NCBI GenBank assembly: GCA_013112725.1
Contig: JABFFZ010000013.1
Span: forward strand, 1-64,000
Direction of reading: 5' to 3'
Origin: Chloroflexota bacterium
Lineage (GTDB): Bacteria; Chloroflexota; Anaerolineae; Promineifilales; Promineifilaceae
DNA: 64,000 nt
This document shows, piece by piece, positions 43,859 through 52,859 of this stretch (its first letter is position 1; each line of letters starts with the position of its first letter). Below the pieces are notes generated by a model. That model was not told where the DNA came from and searched no databases. It saw only the letters and a program-made list of their open reading frames with translations. The position numbers were made by a program, and so were the translations under genes.

Positions 43859-45611
43859 ACAGAGCGGTCAGGTCGCACTGGCAGTGGTCGGCGGCTAATT
43901 GGCGGAAGGCGTCCGCGTCCGCGCCGCGCCAACGGTAGGTTTGCCCATAATCGGCCAGGAAGGTGACAAAAGCAGCCTGCCCCATCGTCTCCGCCAGAGA
44001 CGCAAAGAAGAGAGGGGATTGCCCCTGCGTCATGTTGTAGTAACCCAGATTGGTATAGACGGCGGCTGGCAGATCGAGCGGCCCATACGCCGCCTGGGCA
44101 CGGGTTTGCCAGCGTTGGTTAAGGTTGGCAACGGCCGTGTCATTGTCCCCGTAAGCATAGTGGCTGGCATAGGCGGCCAAACCGTCAGCCAGCCAGGGGT
44201 TTTGCAACTGGCTGGCCGCGGCCGGCGGCACAAACCATTGGCTGGCTACCTGGAAATAGATCATCTGCTCACGGCCGTCGGGGTGGTACAAAAACGGATC
44301 ATGTTCCAACACCATCACACCGGGATAGGCCGCCCCCTGGTAAGCATGGGCCAGGTTGGGCAAATTGATGATGTCCAGTTCGGTATAAGGGTATGGGCCA
44401 AAAAGCTGGTTATATTGGGCTACGGCCGTTTGTGCCAGCGTCAGAGCCAATTGTGCATTGGCAAGCTGGGCGGGGGTGAAGGCATAACTGTTGAGGCGTG
44501 TTTCCCCGGCTGTGCCGCTAACAACCGCCTGAAAGCGATGGCTGATGGCCAGATAAAAGGTATGAACCGGGCCGGCGGCGATAGTTACCACCTGCCGGGG
44601 GAGTGGGCCGTTACCGGCTAACTCCTGCCCGGTGATGAGACCGGCGCTGACAATTTGCTGGTTGGCTGGAGCATTTACCCGAACGTGGTAAAAGCCGGGG
44701 GCGGTGGCAAACGGCAGGTTTTGGGTGGGCAGCGTCATGTCCCACCCACGTTCGGCCCGGTAGAGGGCCAGAACGGGGTGAAACTGCGCCAGATGGGTGA
44801 TTTCCGCCGGGAGGGCGCTGGCCGGCTGGCTGCGCCATTCAAAAGCCATTTCGAGAATGGCGGTCTGGCCGGGCGGTAAGGGGCGTGGCAGGTTGATTTG
44901 CACATGGCGGGTCTGGTTGAGCAATTGCGGGACAACGGGACGGCCGTCAACCTCCACATCATACACCGCCAATGATTCGTGGCTCAAGTTCGGGTACAGG
45001 TGGAAGATCAGGTTGGTCAGTGTGACCTCGGTCGTATTGACATAACGGACTTGCTGACGGCCGTCAAGCTGGCGCAGGTCATCACTGAAGGTTATCTCGA
45101 TGTGGTAAACCGGCGCCGTGGCCAGCAGCGCCAGGGCATCCTGCTGGCTATCCAACAGCCCCGCCTGATAGGGCGTGGGGTCATCCCACGCTTCAGCAAA
45201 CAGTTTCACCAAACCGGGCGATAGGGTCGCCTGTTCGTTGATCGCTGGCGCCGGATTGTTGACGGCGCTTAATCCCAGCGCATAAAAGCCCAGGAAGAGA
45301 AAAGCGACAATCGTAGTGACCGTACCCAACGCCGAAAGCACCTGTATCGAATGAAAATGAACAAACGCCCAACGGCGGCGCCGGTTAAGTCCTGGTTTGA
45401 TAGCCGCAAAACGCATCCGGTCAGACGGCCGTGAACGCCGTATTTCATCTGCCAGGTCAGTGGCAAAGCGCCGCCGCTGCATTTCCGCCATTTGCAAATA
45501 CGCGCGGCACTCACCACAGCTTTGCATGTGGTGGTTCATCGTCTCGCGCTGAGCATCGGTAAGCGCGTGATGAATATAGCCTTGAACGTCGCGGTCGGTA
45601 AAATGAGTCAT
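43842..45611 (-). CDS. Anti-sigma factor fused to an inactive M1-peptidase-like extracellular domain
   Basis: A 589-aa protein. Residues 28-35 (HMQSCGEC) form the HxxxCxxC zinc-binding anti-sigma motif (zf-HC2). One membrane span follows (about 88-112), then a large outer domain. This resembles M1 aminopeptidases: YHIEITFSDDLRQLDGRQQV, LIFHLYPNLSHESLAVYDVE, GVMVLEHDPF, then YFQVASQWF and WLADGLAAY. In active M1 enzymes these last two are HExxHxW and WLNEGxA. Here both His and the catalytic Glu are replaced and the third ligand Glu is Asp, so zinc catalysis is unlikely. It probably senses an extracellular signal and controls the sigma factor. ATGA overlap with the sigma gene. Confidence 0.82.
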   Translation of the reverse strand: MTHFTDRDVQGYIHHALTDAQRETMNHHMQSCGECRAYLQMAEMQRRRFATDLADEIRRSRPSDRMRFAAIKPGLNRRRRWAFVHFHSIQVLSALGTVTTIVAFLFLGFYALGLSAVNNPAPAINEQATLSPGLVKLFAEAWDDPTPYQAGLLDSQQDALALLATAPVYHIEITFSDDLRQLDGRQQVRYVNTTEVTLTNLIFHLYPNLSHESLAVYDVEVDGRPVVPQLLNQTRHVQINLPRPLPPGQTAILEMAFEWRSQPASALPAEITHLAQFHPVLALYRAERGWDMTLPTQNLPFATAPGFYHVRVNAPANQQIVSAGLITGQELAGNGPLPRQVVTIAAGPVHTFYLAISHRFQAVVSGTAGETRLNSYAFTPAQLANAQLALTLAQTAVAQYNQLFGPYPYTELDIINLPNLAHAYQGAAYPGVMVLEHDPFLYHPDGREQMIYFQVASQWFVPPAAASQLQNPWLADGLAAYASHYAYGDNDTAVANLNQRWQTRAQAAYGPLDLPAAVYTNLGYYNMTQGQSPLFFASLAETMGQAAFVTFLADYGQTYRWRGADADAFRQLAADHCQCDLTALLDRNP

Positions 45612-46201
45612 TTATGGTCAGAAACCGGGTTTCTCTGCGAAACCGGATTTCCCTCTAGCTGCGTTTTGATCTGGTCATAAGCCAGACGCACGCGAGATTG
45701 GGCGGTGGGAATGGGGCAGCCAAGAATTTCGGCCATTTCGCGGTAAGTACAACCCGCCCAATACCGCAAGACAATGGCTTCCCGATAACGCGGTTTCAGG
45801 GTTTGGATGGCCTGCCAGAGTTGGGAATGTGTCTGGTGTACGGCCGTGATCATTTCCGGGTCAGGCCGCTCATCCGGCAAATCTTGCCCCTTTTGCAGCC
45901 ATTCACTCAGCGAAAAACTGGGCAGCAGCTTACGCCGTCGTTTATCACGGCAGCGGCTAACCGTGATCGTATGCAGCCAGGTAGCAAAACCAGATTTGGT
46001 GTGATCATATTTGTGAACGTTCACCAGCGCATATGTCAGCGCGTCTTGCGCCGCTTCTTCGGCGTCTTCGTGGTGCCCCAACAACCCGTAGGCAAGCCGA
46101 AACGTCTGGTCGCGGAACTGGTTATAAATCAATTCCGCGGCCCGTTCATCGCCTGCGCGCCAACGTTCCAGCCAGGCCGTGAGCGTATCGTTGTTAGCCA
46201 T
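45608..46201 (-). CDS. ECF RNA polymerase sigma factor
   Basis: A 197-aa ECF sigma factor: region 2 RLAYGLLGHHEDAEEAAQDA to ATWLHTITVSRCRDKRRRK, linker, and region 4 TLKPRYREAIVLRYWAGCTY then REMAEILGCPIPTAQSRVRL. It directs transcription when released by the membrane anti-sigma encoded immediately downstream (4-bp ATGA overlap). The last 15 residues (GNPVSQRNPVSDHK) are encoded by two copies of a GAAACCGGTTTC-type palindromic repeat and are probably not part of the ancestral protein. Confidence 0.93.
   Translation of the reverse strand: MANNDTLTAWLERWRAGDERAAELIYNQFRDQTFRLAYGLLGHHEDAEEAAQDALTYALVNVHKYDHTKSGFATWLHTITVSRCRDKRRRKLLPSFSLSEWLQKGQDLPDERPDPEMITAVHQTHSQLWQAIQTLKPRYREAIVLRYWAGCTYREMAEILGCPIPTAQSRVRLAYDQIKTQLEGNPVSQRNPVSDHK
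45617..45655. repeat. AGAAACCGGGTTTCT repeat at the 3' end of the sigma gene
   Basis: Two near-palindromic units (AGAAACCGGGTTTCT and GCGAAACCGGATTTCC) lie in tandem and encode the C-terminal tail of the sigma factor. A related hairpin is at 53221-53257. Confidence 0.6.
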
Positions 46202-46294
46202 TTTGTCTATTGCCTGTCAGCATTTGCCCCATTATACGTGAGTTGTTCCTGGTTTGATCATCAATCTATACTGGGAAGGCGCATCTATCTTGTC

Positions 46295-46323
46295 TTGTGA
46301 GCCTGATCCAACTTCTCTATAAT
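46295..46323 (+). promoter_or_regulatory. Sigma-70-type promoter for the large helicase gene
   Basis: TTGTGA (46295-46300), a 17-bp spacer and a perfect TATAAT (46318-46323) lie 40 bp before the ATG at 46364. The divergent sigma-factor gene begins 160 bp away. Confidence 0.6.
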
Positions 46324-46363
46324 TAACCCCCAGGCACTTGTATTGTCTGCAACAGGTAACAGG

Positions 46364-49300
46364 ATGGATCAGATACACGCCCGCTTAGAAGCCACCCGTC
46401 AGGGACTGCTTGACCTGGGCTTGCGCAATCCACTTATCAACTACCGCCCCCTTAAAGCCAGAGGTCTAGAAATTATTCATGAAAAACCAGTTCACATTGT
46501 ACGCTTACTGGTAGGGGAAGCGGCCGTTTTTACCTTTTTGCCCCAGCCAGAGACCGCCGCAGATGCATCTGATCTGGCCGGGCAGCCGGCCACCGCGCCG
46601 TTTACAGACAGTCATTTGCAGACGCCTTACAGTTCCGCCGAACTGCAAAAACGGCTGTTGAACAGTTACTGCACGGCCGTTGCCGTCATCGAAGAACAGG
46701 GCGTAAACATCCTCTACCTGGCGTTGGGGATGCTGCACTGGCAGGAAACGCCAGACGCGGCAACTGTCCGCTGCGCGCCCTTGCTGCTTATCCCCGTAAC
46801 CCTCACCCGTGACAGCGCCGGCAGCCGCTTTTATCTGGCCTATACCGGCGCAGAAATTCAAGACAACCTCTCTCTGCGCCTGAAACTGGCAGCCGATTTT
46901 GGGCTGATACTGCCGGAACTGCCCCCGGCCGATCTGCCCGATGTGGCCGCTTATTTTGCCCAGGTTTCCCAAACCGTTCATGCCATGCCCGGTTGGTTGG
47001 TGGACGACACGGCCGTCGCCCTCGGCTTCTTCTCCTTCAGTAAACTGCTCATGATGGCTGATCTGGACCCGGCAAACTGGCCGGTAGATCGGCGTCCGGC
47101 CAATCACCCCATTTTGCGGGCACTGCTGCACCCGGATGGCTTTAATGAGGCCGGTGGTATTACCGATGACGCTTTTTTGGATGACCTGCTGCCATTAGCC
47201 AACAGCTTTCAGGTGGTAGACGCTGATAGTTCCCAAATGCAGGCAATTCTGGACGTGAACAACGGCCGTAACCTGGTCATTCAGGGGCCGCCCGGTACCG
47301 GCAAATCCCAAACCATCACCAACCTCATTGCCGAGGCGTTGGGGCAGGGCAAAACAGTCTTGTTTGTGGCTGAAAAGATGGCGGCGTTGGACGTGGTAAA
47401 GGGGCGGCTGGATGAAATTGGTCTGGGCGATGCGGCGCTGGAACTACACAGTCACAAATCTACCAAACGCGGCTTTCTGGCAGAACTGGCGCGTACTTTG
47501 CAACTGGGGCAGCCACAGGCAGACGGCCGTTTGCAAAACGGCCGTCTCCCGGCCATAAACGACCTCACCCAACTGCGCGCCCGGCTCAACAATTACAGCC
47601 GCGCCCTCAATGAACCCATTGGCCACAGCAGCGTGACCCTGTATGAAGCCTACGGCCGTGCCCTCCAGCTTCAATCCCGGCTGGCCGGCTTCGCCCCCTT
47701 GCCCACACTCAATCAATCGCTGATGCAAAACTGGTCAAAAGAAACAATGCAGGCACGGCTGGCGCAGGTGACGGCGTTACAAACCTGCTTGCAGCAAATG
47801 GGCATACCGGCGGCTCACCCGTTAGCGGGCAGCAAGTGTCAAGCGTGTGACGATACGGCCGTATCCATCATCCGCCAACACAGCCAGGATGCTTTGCACG
47901 CGCTGGCCCGCCAGCTCACCGCCAGCGCCGAACTGGCGCAGCACCTGGGTACGGCCGTGCCCCCGACCCCGGCCGACCTGGACAAACTACTCTTTGATAC
48001 GCGCCAACTGTTGTTAGCGCCCACGTTATATGCCGTTGATATACACGCAGAAGCCTGGCGCACCCAGGCCGAACCGCTGCTGGCGGCGCTGGAAGCCGGG
48101 CAGCAAATGGCCCGCGCCCATGCTGAATTTGACACCTGGCTTATCCCGGAAGCGTGGGCGCAGGAGGTACTGTCCATTCGTCAGGGGTTGATGGCCGGGC
48201 CGACGTGGTGGCGGTCGCTTTCTGGCCGTTACCGGCAGGCCCGGCAGCAGCTAACCGGGCTGTGCCGCCGCACATTGCCTGATTCGTGGGAAGGGCAAAT
48301 GGCCATGGTAGATGCCATTCTAGACGTGCAGCGGGCACGGCCGTTGCTGGCGCACATGACGCCACTGTTGGCCGAACTCTTTACGGTGCGCTGGCAAAAA
48401 GAAGAGTCTGACTGGACCGCCCTGCTGCGGGTGGGGCATTGGCTGGTGGGGATGCACCGGGACATAGAAGCCAGGCAGATTGATCCGGCGCTGCTGGATT
48501 ATGCAGCGCGGGGAGTGCATGGGGATTGGCTGCGCCCGGCAATTGTGGTCATAGAAGAGATGCGGCAGGAAGTGGGCACGGCCGTCAACCATCTTTTTAC
48601 CTGTCTGCAATTTGACGAGAGTTTGCGCCTGGGGCCAAAACAGACATTTGCGGACGTCCCCTATGCCGAACAGCAAACCATCCTGACGCAAATTCATGCA
48701 GCGGCCGAACGCCTGCCAGAGATAGTGGCTTATAACCAGGCTACTAACCAACTGCGGGCAGCCGGATTAACCGACCTGGCTGAAATTGCCCACACCTGGG
48801 CACACGGCCCGGCGCACCTGGCTGACCTGTTTACCCTTGCCTGGCTCACCAGCCTGATCAAAAAAGCCGACGCCACCCATCCCCAATTAGCCCAGGCGAA
48901 CAGCGCCGCACAAGACGAAACTATCCGCCAGTTTCAAGAGCTAGACAGGGAATTTCTGGTCACCAACCGGGTGCGGTTAGCACACAGCCACTGGCAATCA
49001 TTACCCCGTTATGCCGCCGCCGGGCAGATGGGGCTGTTACAGGCAGAGATGGGCAAGCAGCGGCAGCATAAACCCGTTCGCGTACTTATGAAGGAAGCAG
49101 GACAGGCTATTCAACGTATCAAGCCGCTTTTTATGATGAGTCCGCTGTCTATCGCTGCCTTCTTGCCGCCCGGCAGCGTGACTTTTGATCTGGTGATTTT
49201 TGATGAAGCCAGCCAGGTGCGCCCGGTGGACGCCTTTGGCGCAATTTTGCGCAGCCGGCAGGTGGTGGTGGTGGGTGACAGCCGCCAGTTGCCGCCAACG

Positions 49301-51097
49301 TCGTTTTTTGAGCGGATTGTGGGGGAAGAGAGTGAGAGAGCAGGAGATTGGGAGATTGATGAGTCTCCCAATCTCCCAATCTCCCAATCTCCTGAAAGTA
49401 TTCTCGATTTATTTTGCTCCCAAAACGCCCCCCAGCGCATGTTACGCTGGCATTATCGCAGCCGCCATGAATCGCTGATCGCCATTTCTAACCGGGCTTT
49501 TTATGAGCGCCAACTGGTCATTTTCCCCAGCCCGGATGCGGGGCGGCAGGAGTTAGGGCTGCGGCTGCATGTCCAGCCGCACACCGTGTATGACCGGGGG
49601 CGCAGCCGGACGAACCCGGAAGAGGCGCGCCTGGTGGCCGAAGCGGTAATGGCCCATGCACGGGCGCAGCTGGCTGCCGCCGTGCCGCTGAGTCTGGGGG
49701 TGGTGGCGTTTAGCGCCAGCCAGAGCGAGGCGGTGCGGGATCAGGTGGAGCGGCTGCGCCGGGCCGACTCATCGGCGGAATCTTTCTTCGCTCACCGGTC
49801 AGAACCGTTTTTTGTGAAGAATTTGGAGAATGTACAGGGGGATGAGCGGGATGTGATTTTGATTAGCATGGGTTACGGCCGTGCTGCCGATGGCTCCTTG
49901 TCACTCAACTTTGGACCGCTGAACCTGCCGGGTGGGGAACGGCGGCTGAATGTATTGATCACCCGTGCCCGGCAGCGGTGCGAGATTTTTGCTAACTTTG
50001 CGCCGGATGAACTGGATACAGATCGGGTGACAGCGCGCAGCATCACCGTCCTCAAACAGTATTTACAGTTTGCCCAAACCGGCCAACTGCCCCAATTAGC
50101 GCCCGACCAGGTATCTCAGGCAGCGCCATTTGAAGAAGTGGTGGCGGCTGTATTGCAGGCGCAGGGACATCGGGTGGCACACCGGGTAGGGGATGGGCCG
50201 ATGCGTGTGGACCTGGCGGTGCTGGACGAGGCGCGGCCAGGATATTACCAGATGGGGCTGGAATGTGATGGCGACAATTACCACCTGGCACGTTCGGCGC
50301 GGGATCGGGATCGGATTCAGGCGCAGGTGTTGGCCCATCTGGGCTGGCGCGTGGGGCGGGTGTGGAGCCATGCCTGGTGGCGTGACCCGGCGGCGGAACA
50401 GGCACGGCTGCTGGCGATGATTGAAGGGAAAAATGAGGAGATGGCATGGCCGTTTCCCCCTCCTGTACCCTTGTTACGCTATGAGATATTGGACACGGCC
50501 GTTGTTCCCCGCCCCATCCCCGATTACCAGACTGCCCGGATTGAACTGCCCACAAGAAAAAGTTCCTTTCACAGCCGGTACCGGGAAAAAGCCGCTTTTC
50601 GAGATGAGGTGCGGCAGCAGTTGGAAACGGTAGTAGCGGTAGAATCGCCGGTTCACGTCCGGGAAGCGATGCGGCGGTTGTGGCAGGCCGCCGGTTATAA
50701 GGTACTGAATACGAATGACGATCTGACCAACTGGATTGTGGACAATGGGGTGGCGCACGGCCGTATACAGCGGCGCGGTGATTTTTTGTGGACGATGACG
50801 GGGGAACGGCCGTTGGTGCGTAATCGGGCGCAGTTACCGGCGGTGTCGCGCAAGTTTGAATTCATAGCGCCGGAAGAGGTAGAAGAAGCGGTGCTGCTGG
50901 TTGTTTACGACGCGGTGGGTATTACCAGAGAGGAAATACCACCGACAGTAGGGCGATTGCTTGGTTTCCGGCAGGTGGGCGAGGGGGTGACAACGGCCGT
51001 GCAAACGGCGGTAGAGCGGTTGATCAAGAAGGGGTGGGTGACGGCCGTTGGGGGGCAGTTATCCACATCTGTTGACTTATTACAACAAAACTCTTGA
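46364..51097 (+). CDS. DUF4011/SF1 helicase/nuclease/DUF3320 protein (Hhe-like candidate defence gene)
   Basis: A 1577-aa protein from ATG 46364 (TTG 46343 also in frame). In order: DUF4011-like start (RLEATRQGLLDLGLRNPLIN, about 5-25), Walker A GPPGTGKSQTITNLIAEA (about 308-325), a long helical insertion, Walker B FDEASQVRPVDAFG, VVVVGDSRQLPPTSFF, LRWHYRSRHESLI, VQGDERDVILISMGYG, GGERRLNVLITRARQRCE (SF1 motifs). Then a DUF559/Vsr-type nuclease (MGLECDGDNYHLARSARDRD, about 1300-1345) and a DUF3320-like end. Single-gene helicase-nucleases of this layout are catalogued as candidate antiphage systems (I recall the name Hhe). It carries an in-frame 54-bp repeat at 49341-49394. Confidence 0.88.
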   Translation: MDQIHARLEATRQGLLDLGLRNPLINYRPLKARGLEIIHEKPVHIVRLLVGEAAVFTFLPQPETAADASDLAGQPATAPFTDSHLQTPYSSAELQKRLLNSYCTAVAVIEEQGVNILYLALGMLHWQETPDAATVRCAPLLLIPVTLTRDSAGSRFYLAYTGAEIQDNLSLRLKLAADFGLILPELPPADLPDVAAYFAQVSQTVHAMPGWLVDDTAVALGFFSFSKLLMMADLDPANWPVDRRPANHPILRALLHPDGFNEAGGITDDAFLDDLLPLANSFQVVDADSSQMQAILDVNNGRNLVIQGPPGTGKSQTITNLIAEALGQGKTVLFVAEKMAALDVVKGRLDEIGLGDAALELHSHKSTKRGFLAELARTLQLGQPQADGRLQNGRLPAINDLTQLRARLNNYSRALNEPIGHSSVTLYEAYGRALQLQSRLAGFAPLPTLNQSLMQNWSKETMQARLAQVTALQTCLQQMGIPAAHPLAGSKCQACDDTAVSIIRQHSQDALHALARQLTASAELAQHLGTAVPPTPADLDKLLFDTRQLLLAPTLYAVDIHAEAWRTQAEPLLAALEAGQQMARAHAEFDTWLIPEAWAQEVLSIRQGLMAGPTWWRSLSGRYRQARQQLTGLCRRTLPDSWEGQMAMVDAILDVQRARPLLAHMTPLLAELFTVRWQKEESDWTALLRVGHWLVGMHRDIEARQIDPALLDYAARGVHGDWLRPAIVVIEEMRQEVGTAVNHLFTCLQFDESLRLGPKQTFADVPYAEQQTILTQIHAAAERLPEIVAYNQATNQLRAAGLTDLAEIAHTWAHGPAHLADLFTLAWLTSLIKKADATHPQLAQANSAAQDETIRQFQELDREFLVTNRVRLAHSHWQSLPRYAAAGQMGLLQAEMGKQRQHKPVRVLMKEAGQAIQRIKPLFMMSPLSIAAFLPPGSVTFDLVIFDEASQVRPVDAFGAILRSRQVVVVGDSRQLPPTSFFERIVGEESERAGDWEIDESPNLPISQSPESILDLFCSQNAPQRMLRWHYRSRHESLIAISNRAFYERQLVIFPSPDAGRQELGLRLHVQPHTVYDRGRSRTNPEEARLVAEAVMAHARAQLAAAVPLSLGVVAFSASQSEAVRDQVERLRRADSSAESFFAHRSEPFFVKNLENVQGDERDVILISMGYGRAADGSLSLNFGPLNLPGGERRLNVLITRARQRCEIFANFAPDELDTDRVTARSITVLKQYLQFAQTGQLPQLAPDQVSQAAPFEEVVAAVLQAQGHRVAHRVGDGPMRVDLAVLDEARPGYYQMGLECDGDNYHLARSARDRDRIQAQVLAHLGWRVGRVWSHAWWRDPAAEQARLLAMIEGKNEEMAWPFPPPVPLLRYEILDTAVVPRPIPDYQTARIELPTRKSSFHSRYREKAAFRDEVRQQLETVVAVESPVHVREAMRRLWQAAGYKVLNTNDDLTNWIVDNGVAHGRIQRRGDFLWTMTGERPLVRNRAQLPAVSRKFEFIAPEEVEEAVLLVVYDAVGITREEIPPTVGRLLGFRQVGEGVTTAVQTAVERLIKKGWVTAVGGQLSTSVDLLQQNS
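49341..49394. repeat. GGAGATTG/CTCCCAAT hairpin repeat inside the helicase gene
   Basis: A 54-bp insert with a 15-bp perfect stem (49341-49355 with 49380-49394), encoding AGDWEIDESPNLPISQSPE between helicase motifs III and IV. It is related to the intergenic repeat at 26213-26265. Its length is a multiple of three. Confidence 0.75.
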
Positions 51098-51143
51098 CAG
51101 TTGCGTGGTTTTGTTGTATTTTTACAACAAATAATTTGTTGTA
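51081..51143 (+). promoter_or_regulatory. Promoter with four TTGTTGTA operator half-sites
   Basis: TTGACA (51094-51099), 17-bp spacer, TATTTT (51117-51122). The words TACAACAA (51081-51088 and 51123-51130) and TTGTTGTA (51111-51118 and 51136-51143) surround and overlap the -10 box. Two of them form an inverted repeat with a 4-bp spacer. A regulator bound here would occlude RNA polymerase; the HTH gene that follows is the obvious candidate. Confidence 0.65.
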
Positions 51144-51187
51144 CTATCCCGCATCGGTGTAGATGTTTCCCAAATTAACGAGATGCA

Positions 51188-51400
51188 ATGAGTAAGGAAG
51201 ATTTGCTGGAAAGTTATGCAGGCGTCCCGGAAGTGGCAAAACGTCTCAATGTTCATCCCGAATCCGTCAGGCGTCTCATCCGGCAAGGCAAACTCCCTGC
51301 CATCAAATTTGGGAACAAATGGCTGGTAGAAAAAGCGACATTGGAACAATACGCCAGCCGTTATGACCCACGCCCAGGGAACAAAGCAACATTGCTGTAA
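51188..51400 (+). CDS. Excisionase-type helix-turn-helix protein
   Basis: A 70-aa protein with a MerR/excisionase-like winged helix: GVPEVAKRLNVHPESVRRLI (helix-turn-helix, about 11-30), then RQGKLPAIKFGNKWLVEKAT (wing). It is the HTH_17 type found as small regulators and phage excisionases. No integrase or att site is near, so a regulatory role is more likely. It is transcribed from the operator-rich promoter and lies directly ahead of ftsZ, with a strong hairpin between. It may regulate itself or the division gene. Confidence 0.85.
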   Translation: MSKEDLLESYAGVPEVAKRLNVHPESVRRLIRQGKLPAIKFGNKWLVEKATLEQYASRYDPRPGNKATLL

Positions 51401-51408
51401 GGGACATA

Positions 51409-51471
51409 AACAGCCGATAAGGAATAAACCGGTCGTAACCGGGAAGAGGGTGGTTTATTCCTTATCCTGTT
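51409..51471 (+). promoter_or_regulatory. Strong stem-loop in the ftsZ leader
   Basis: A 15-bp perfect stem (51416-51430 with 51452-51466), extended by five more pairs after a 2-nt bulge, has a loop of 21 nt. No U-tract follows, so it is not a standard terminator. It ends about 30 bases before the ftsZ start and could attenuate read-through, be an RNase site or act as a translational control element. Confidence 0.6.
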
Positions 51472-51502
51472 ATCCCACCGAAGTGCAGAAGAGGGTTTAC
51501 CC

Positions 51503-52651
51503 ATGCAAAGAACACCAGAATTAGAAAATGTAGCCTGCATTCGTGTTATCGGTGTTGGGGGCGGCGGTTGTAACGCTGTCAACCGCATGATCAAAGAAGG
51601 GATCAACGGCGTTGATTTCATAGCCATCAACACCGACAACCAGGCTCTTCTGCTGGCTAACGCCCCCAAACGGGTGCGCATCGGCGAAAAATTGACGCGC
51701 GGCCTGGGCGCGGGCGGCCATCCTGAGGTGGGCGAAAAAGCAGCCGAAGAATCCGTAGATGAACTGTATGAAGTGTTGAAAGGCTCAGACATGGTGTTTA
51801 TTACGGCGGGCATGGGTGGCGGTACAGGAACGGGTGCGGCGCATGTGGTGGCTCGCGTGGCCCGTGAGCAGGGTGCGCTGACAATTGGGGTGGTGACACG
51901 GCCGTTTCTCTTTGAAGGCAGTAAACGCTCCACCTCCGCCGAACAGGGCATTGAAAAATTGAAAGAGCAGGTAGACACGCTTATTGTCATTCCCAATGAT
52001 CGCCTGCTGGAACTGACCGACCGCCGCATGTCGCTGGCCGACTCCTTTAACATGGCCGATGACGTGCTGCGCCAAGGTATTCAAGGGATTAGCGAACTGA
52101 TTACCGTGCCCGGCCTGATTAACCTGGACTTTGCCGATGTGAAGGCGATTATGTCCCAGGGTGGAGCCGCGCTGATGGCGATTGGGCACGGCGAGGGTGA
52201 AGAACGCGCGCGCATTGCGGCCGAACAGGCGATTAGCTCTCGTTTGCTGGATGTGACCATTGATGGCGCACAGGGCATTTTGTTTAATGTGACCGGCGGC
52301 CCCAGCCTGAGCCTGTATGATGTGAATCAGGCCGCTGCTATTATTCGGGAAACGGCGCACCCGGATGCAAATATGATTTTTGGCGCGGTGATTGATGAGA
52401 CGATGGGTGATGAAATGCGGGTGACGGTGATTGCCACCGGTTTTGAGCGAACGATGTCTCGCCGCCAGATGTTGCAAACGCAGTACGGCCGTCCCGCAGC
52501 GCCCCCGATCAGCCAATCACGTCCACAACCGCAGCCACAGCCCGTGGTGGTATCGGCCGCACCGCCCGCGCGTGAGCCAGAACCAGAACCGGTACAACCA
52601 CGTTTTGCGCCTAATAATTTGGAAATCCCGGCCTTTCTACGCCGGCGATAA
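51503..52651 (+). CDS. ftsZ: Cell division protein FtsZ
   Basis: A 382-aa tubulin-like GTPase: [14 protein letters not shown], the signature [20 protein letters not shown] (about 102-121), [28 protein letters not shown], the T7 loop [11 protein letters not shown] and a C-terminal conserved peptide [10 protein letters not shown] after a Pro/Gln-rich linker. It forms the Z-ring. SD GAAGAGGG precedes ATG. It is not next to ftsA, mraZ or other dcw genes, unlike in many bacteria. Two terminators follow. Confidence 0.96.
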   Translation: MQRTPELENVACIRVIGVGGGGCNAVNRMIKEGINGVDFIAINTDNQALLLANAPKRVRIGEKLTRGLGAGGHPEVGEKAAEESVDELYEVLKGSDMVFITAGMGGGTGTGAAHVVARVAREQGALTIGVVTRPFLFEGSKRSTSAEQGIEKLKEQVDTLIVIPNDRLLELTDRRMSLADSFNMADDVLRQGIQGISELITVPGLINLDFADVKAIMSQGGAALMAIGHGEGEERARIAAEQAISSRLLDVTIDGAQGILFNVTGGPSLSLYDVNQAAAIIRETAHPDANMIFGAVIDETMGDEMRVTVIATGFERTMSRRQMLQTQYGRPAAPPISQSRPQPQPQPVVVSAAPPAREPEPEPVQPRFAPNNLEIPAFLRRR

Positions 52652-52720
52652 GCGGCCTTCTTTAACTGTTACTGGCTGTGGCCGGTCTCTGACTGTGCCA
52701 CCTCATAGCCGCCAACACCG

Positions 52721-52859
52721 CAACTACCCTACCTGATTTGGTAGTTGGACAGCGCTCCTTTTTTTGTTCGGTGGTTTGTAACTTCGTTACAAATCACTAC
52801 ACATCCCCTCTGCACCGCTCCCCCTGTTTATGCAGGGCAGGGGGAGCACCTCTTTTTTT
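52721..52859 (+). terminator. Terminators downstream of ftsZ
   Basis: The first stem CAACTACC/GGTAGTTG (52721-52728, 52740-52747) is followed at a distance by a T7 run. The second, a 10-bp stem GCTCCCCCTG/CAGGGGGAGC (52817-52826, 52838-52847), is followed by CTCTTTTTTTA and is a typical intrinsic terminator. Confidence 0.7.
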
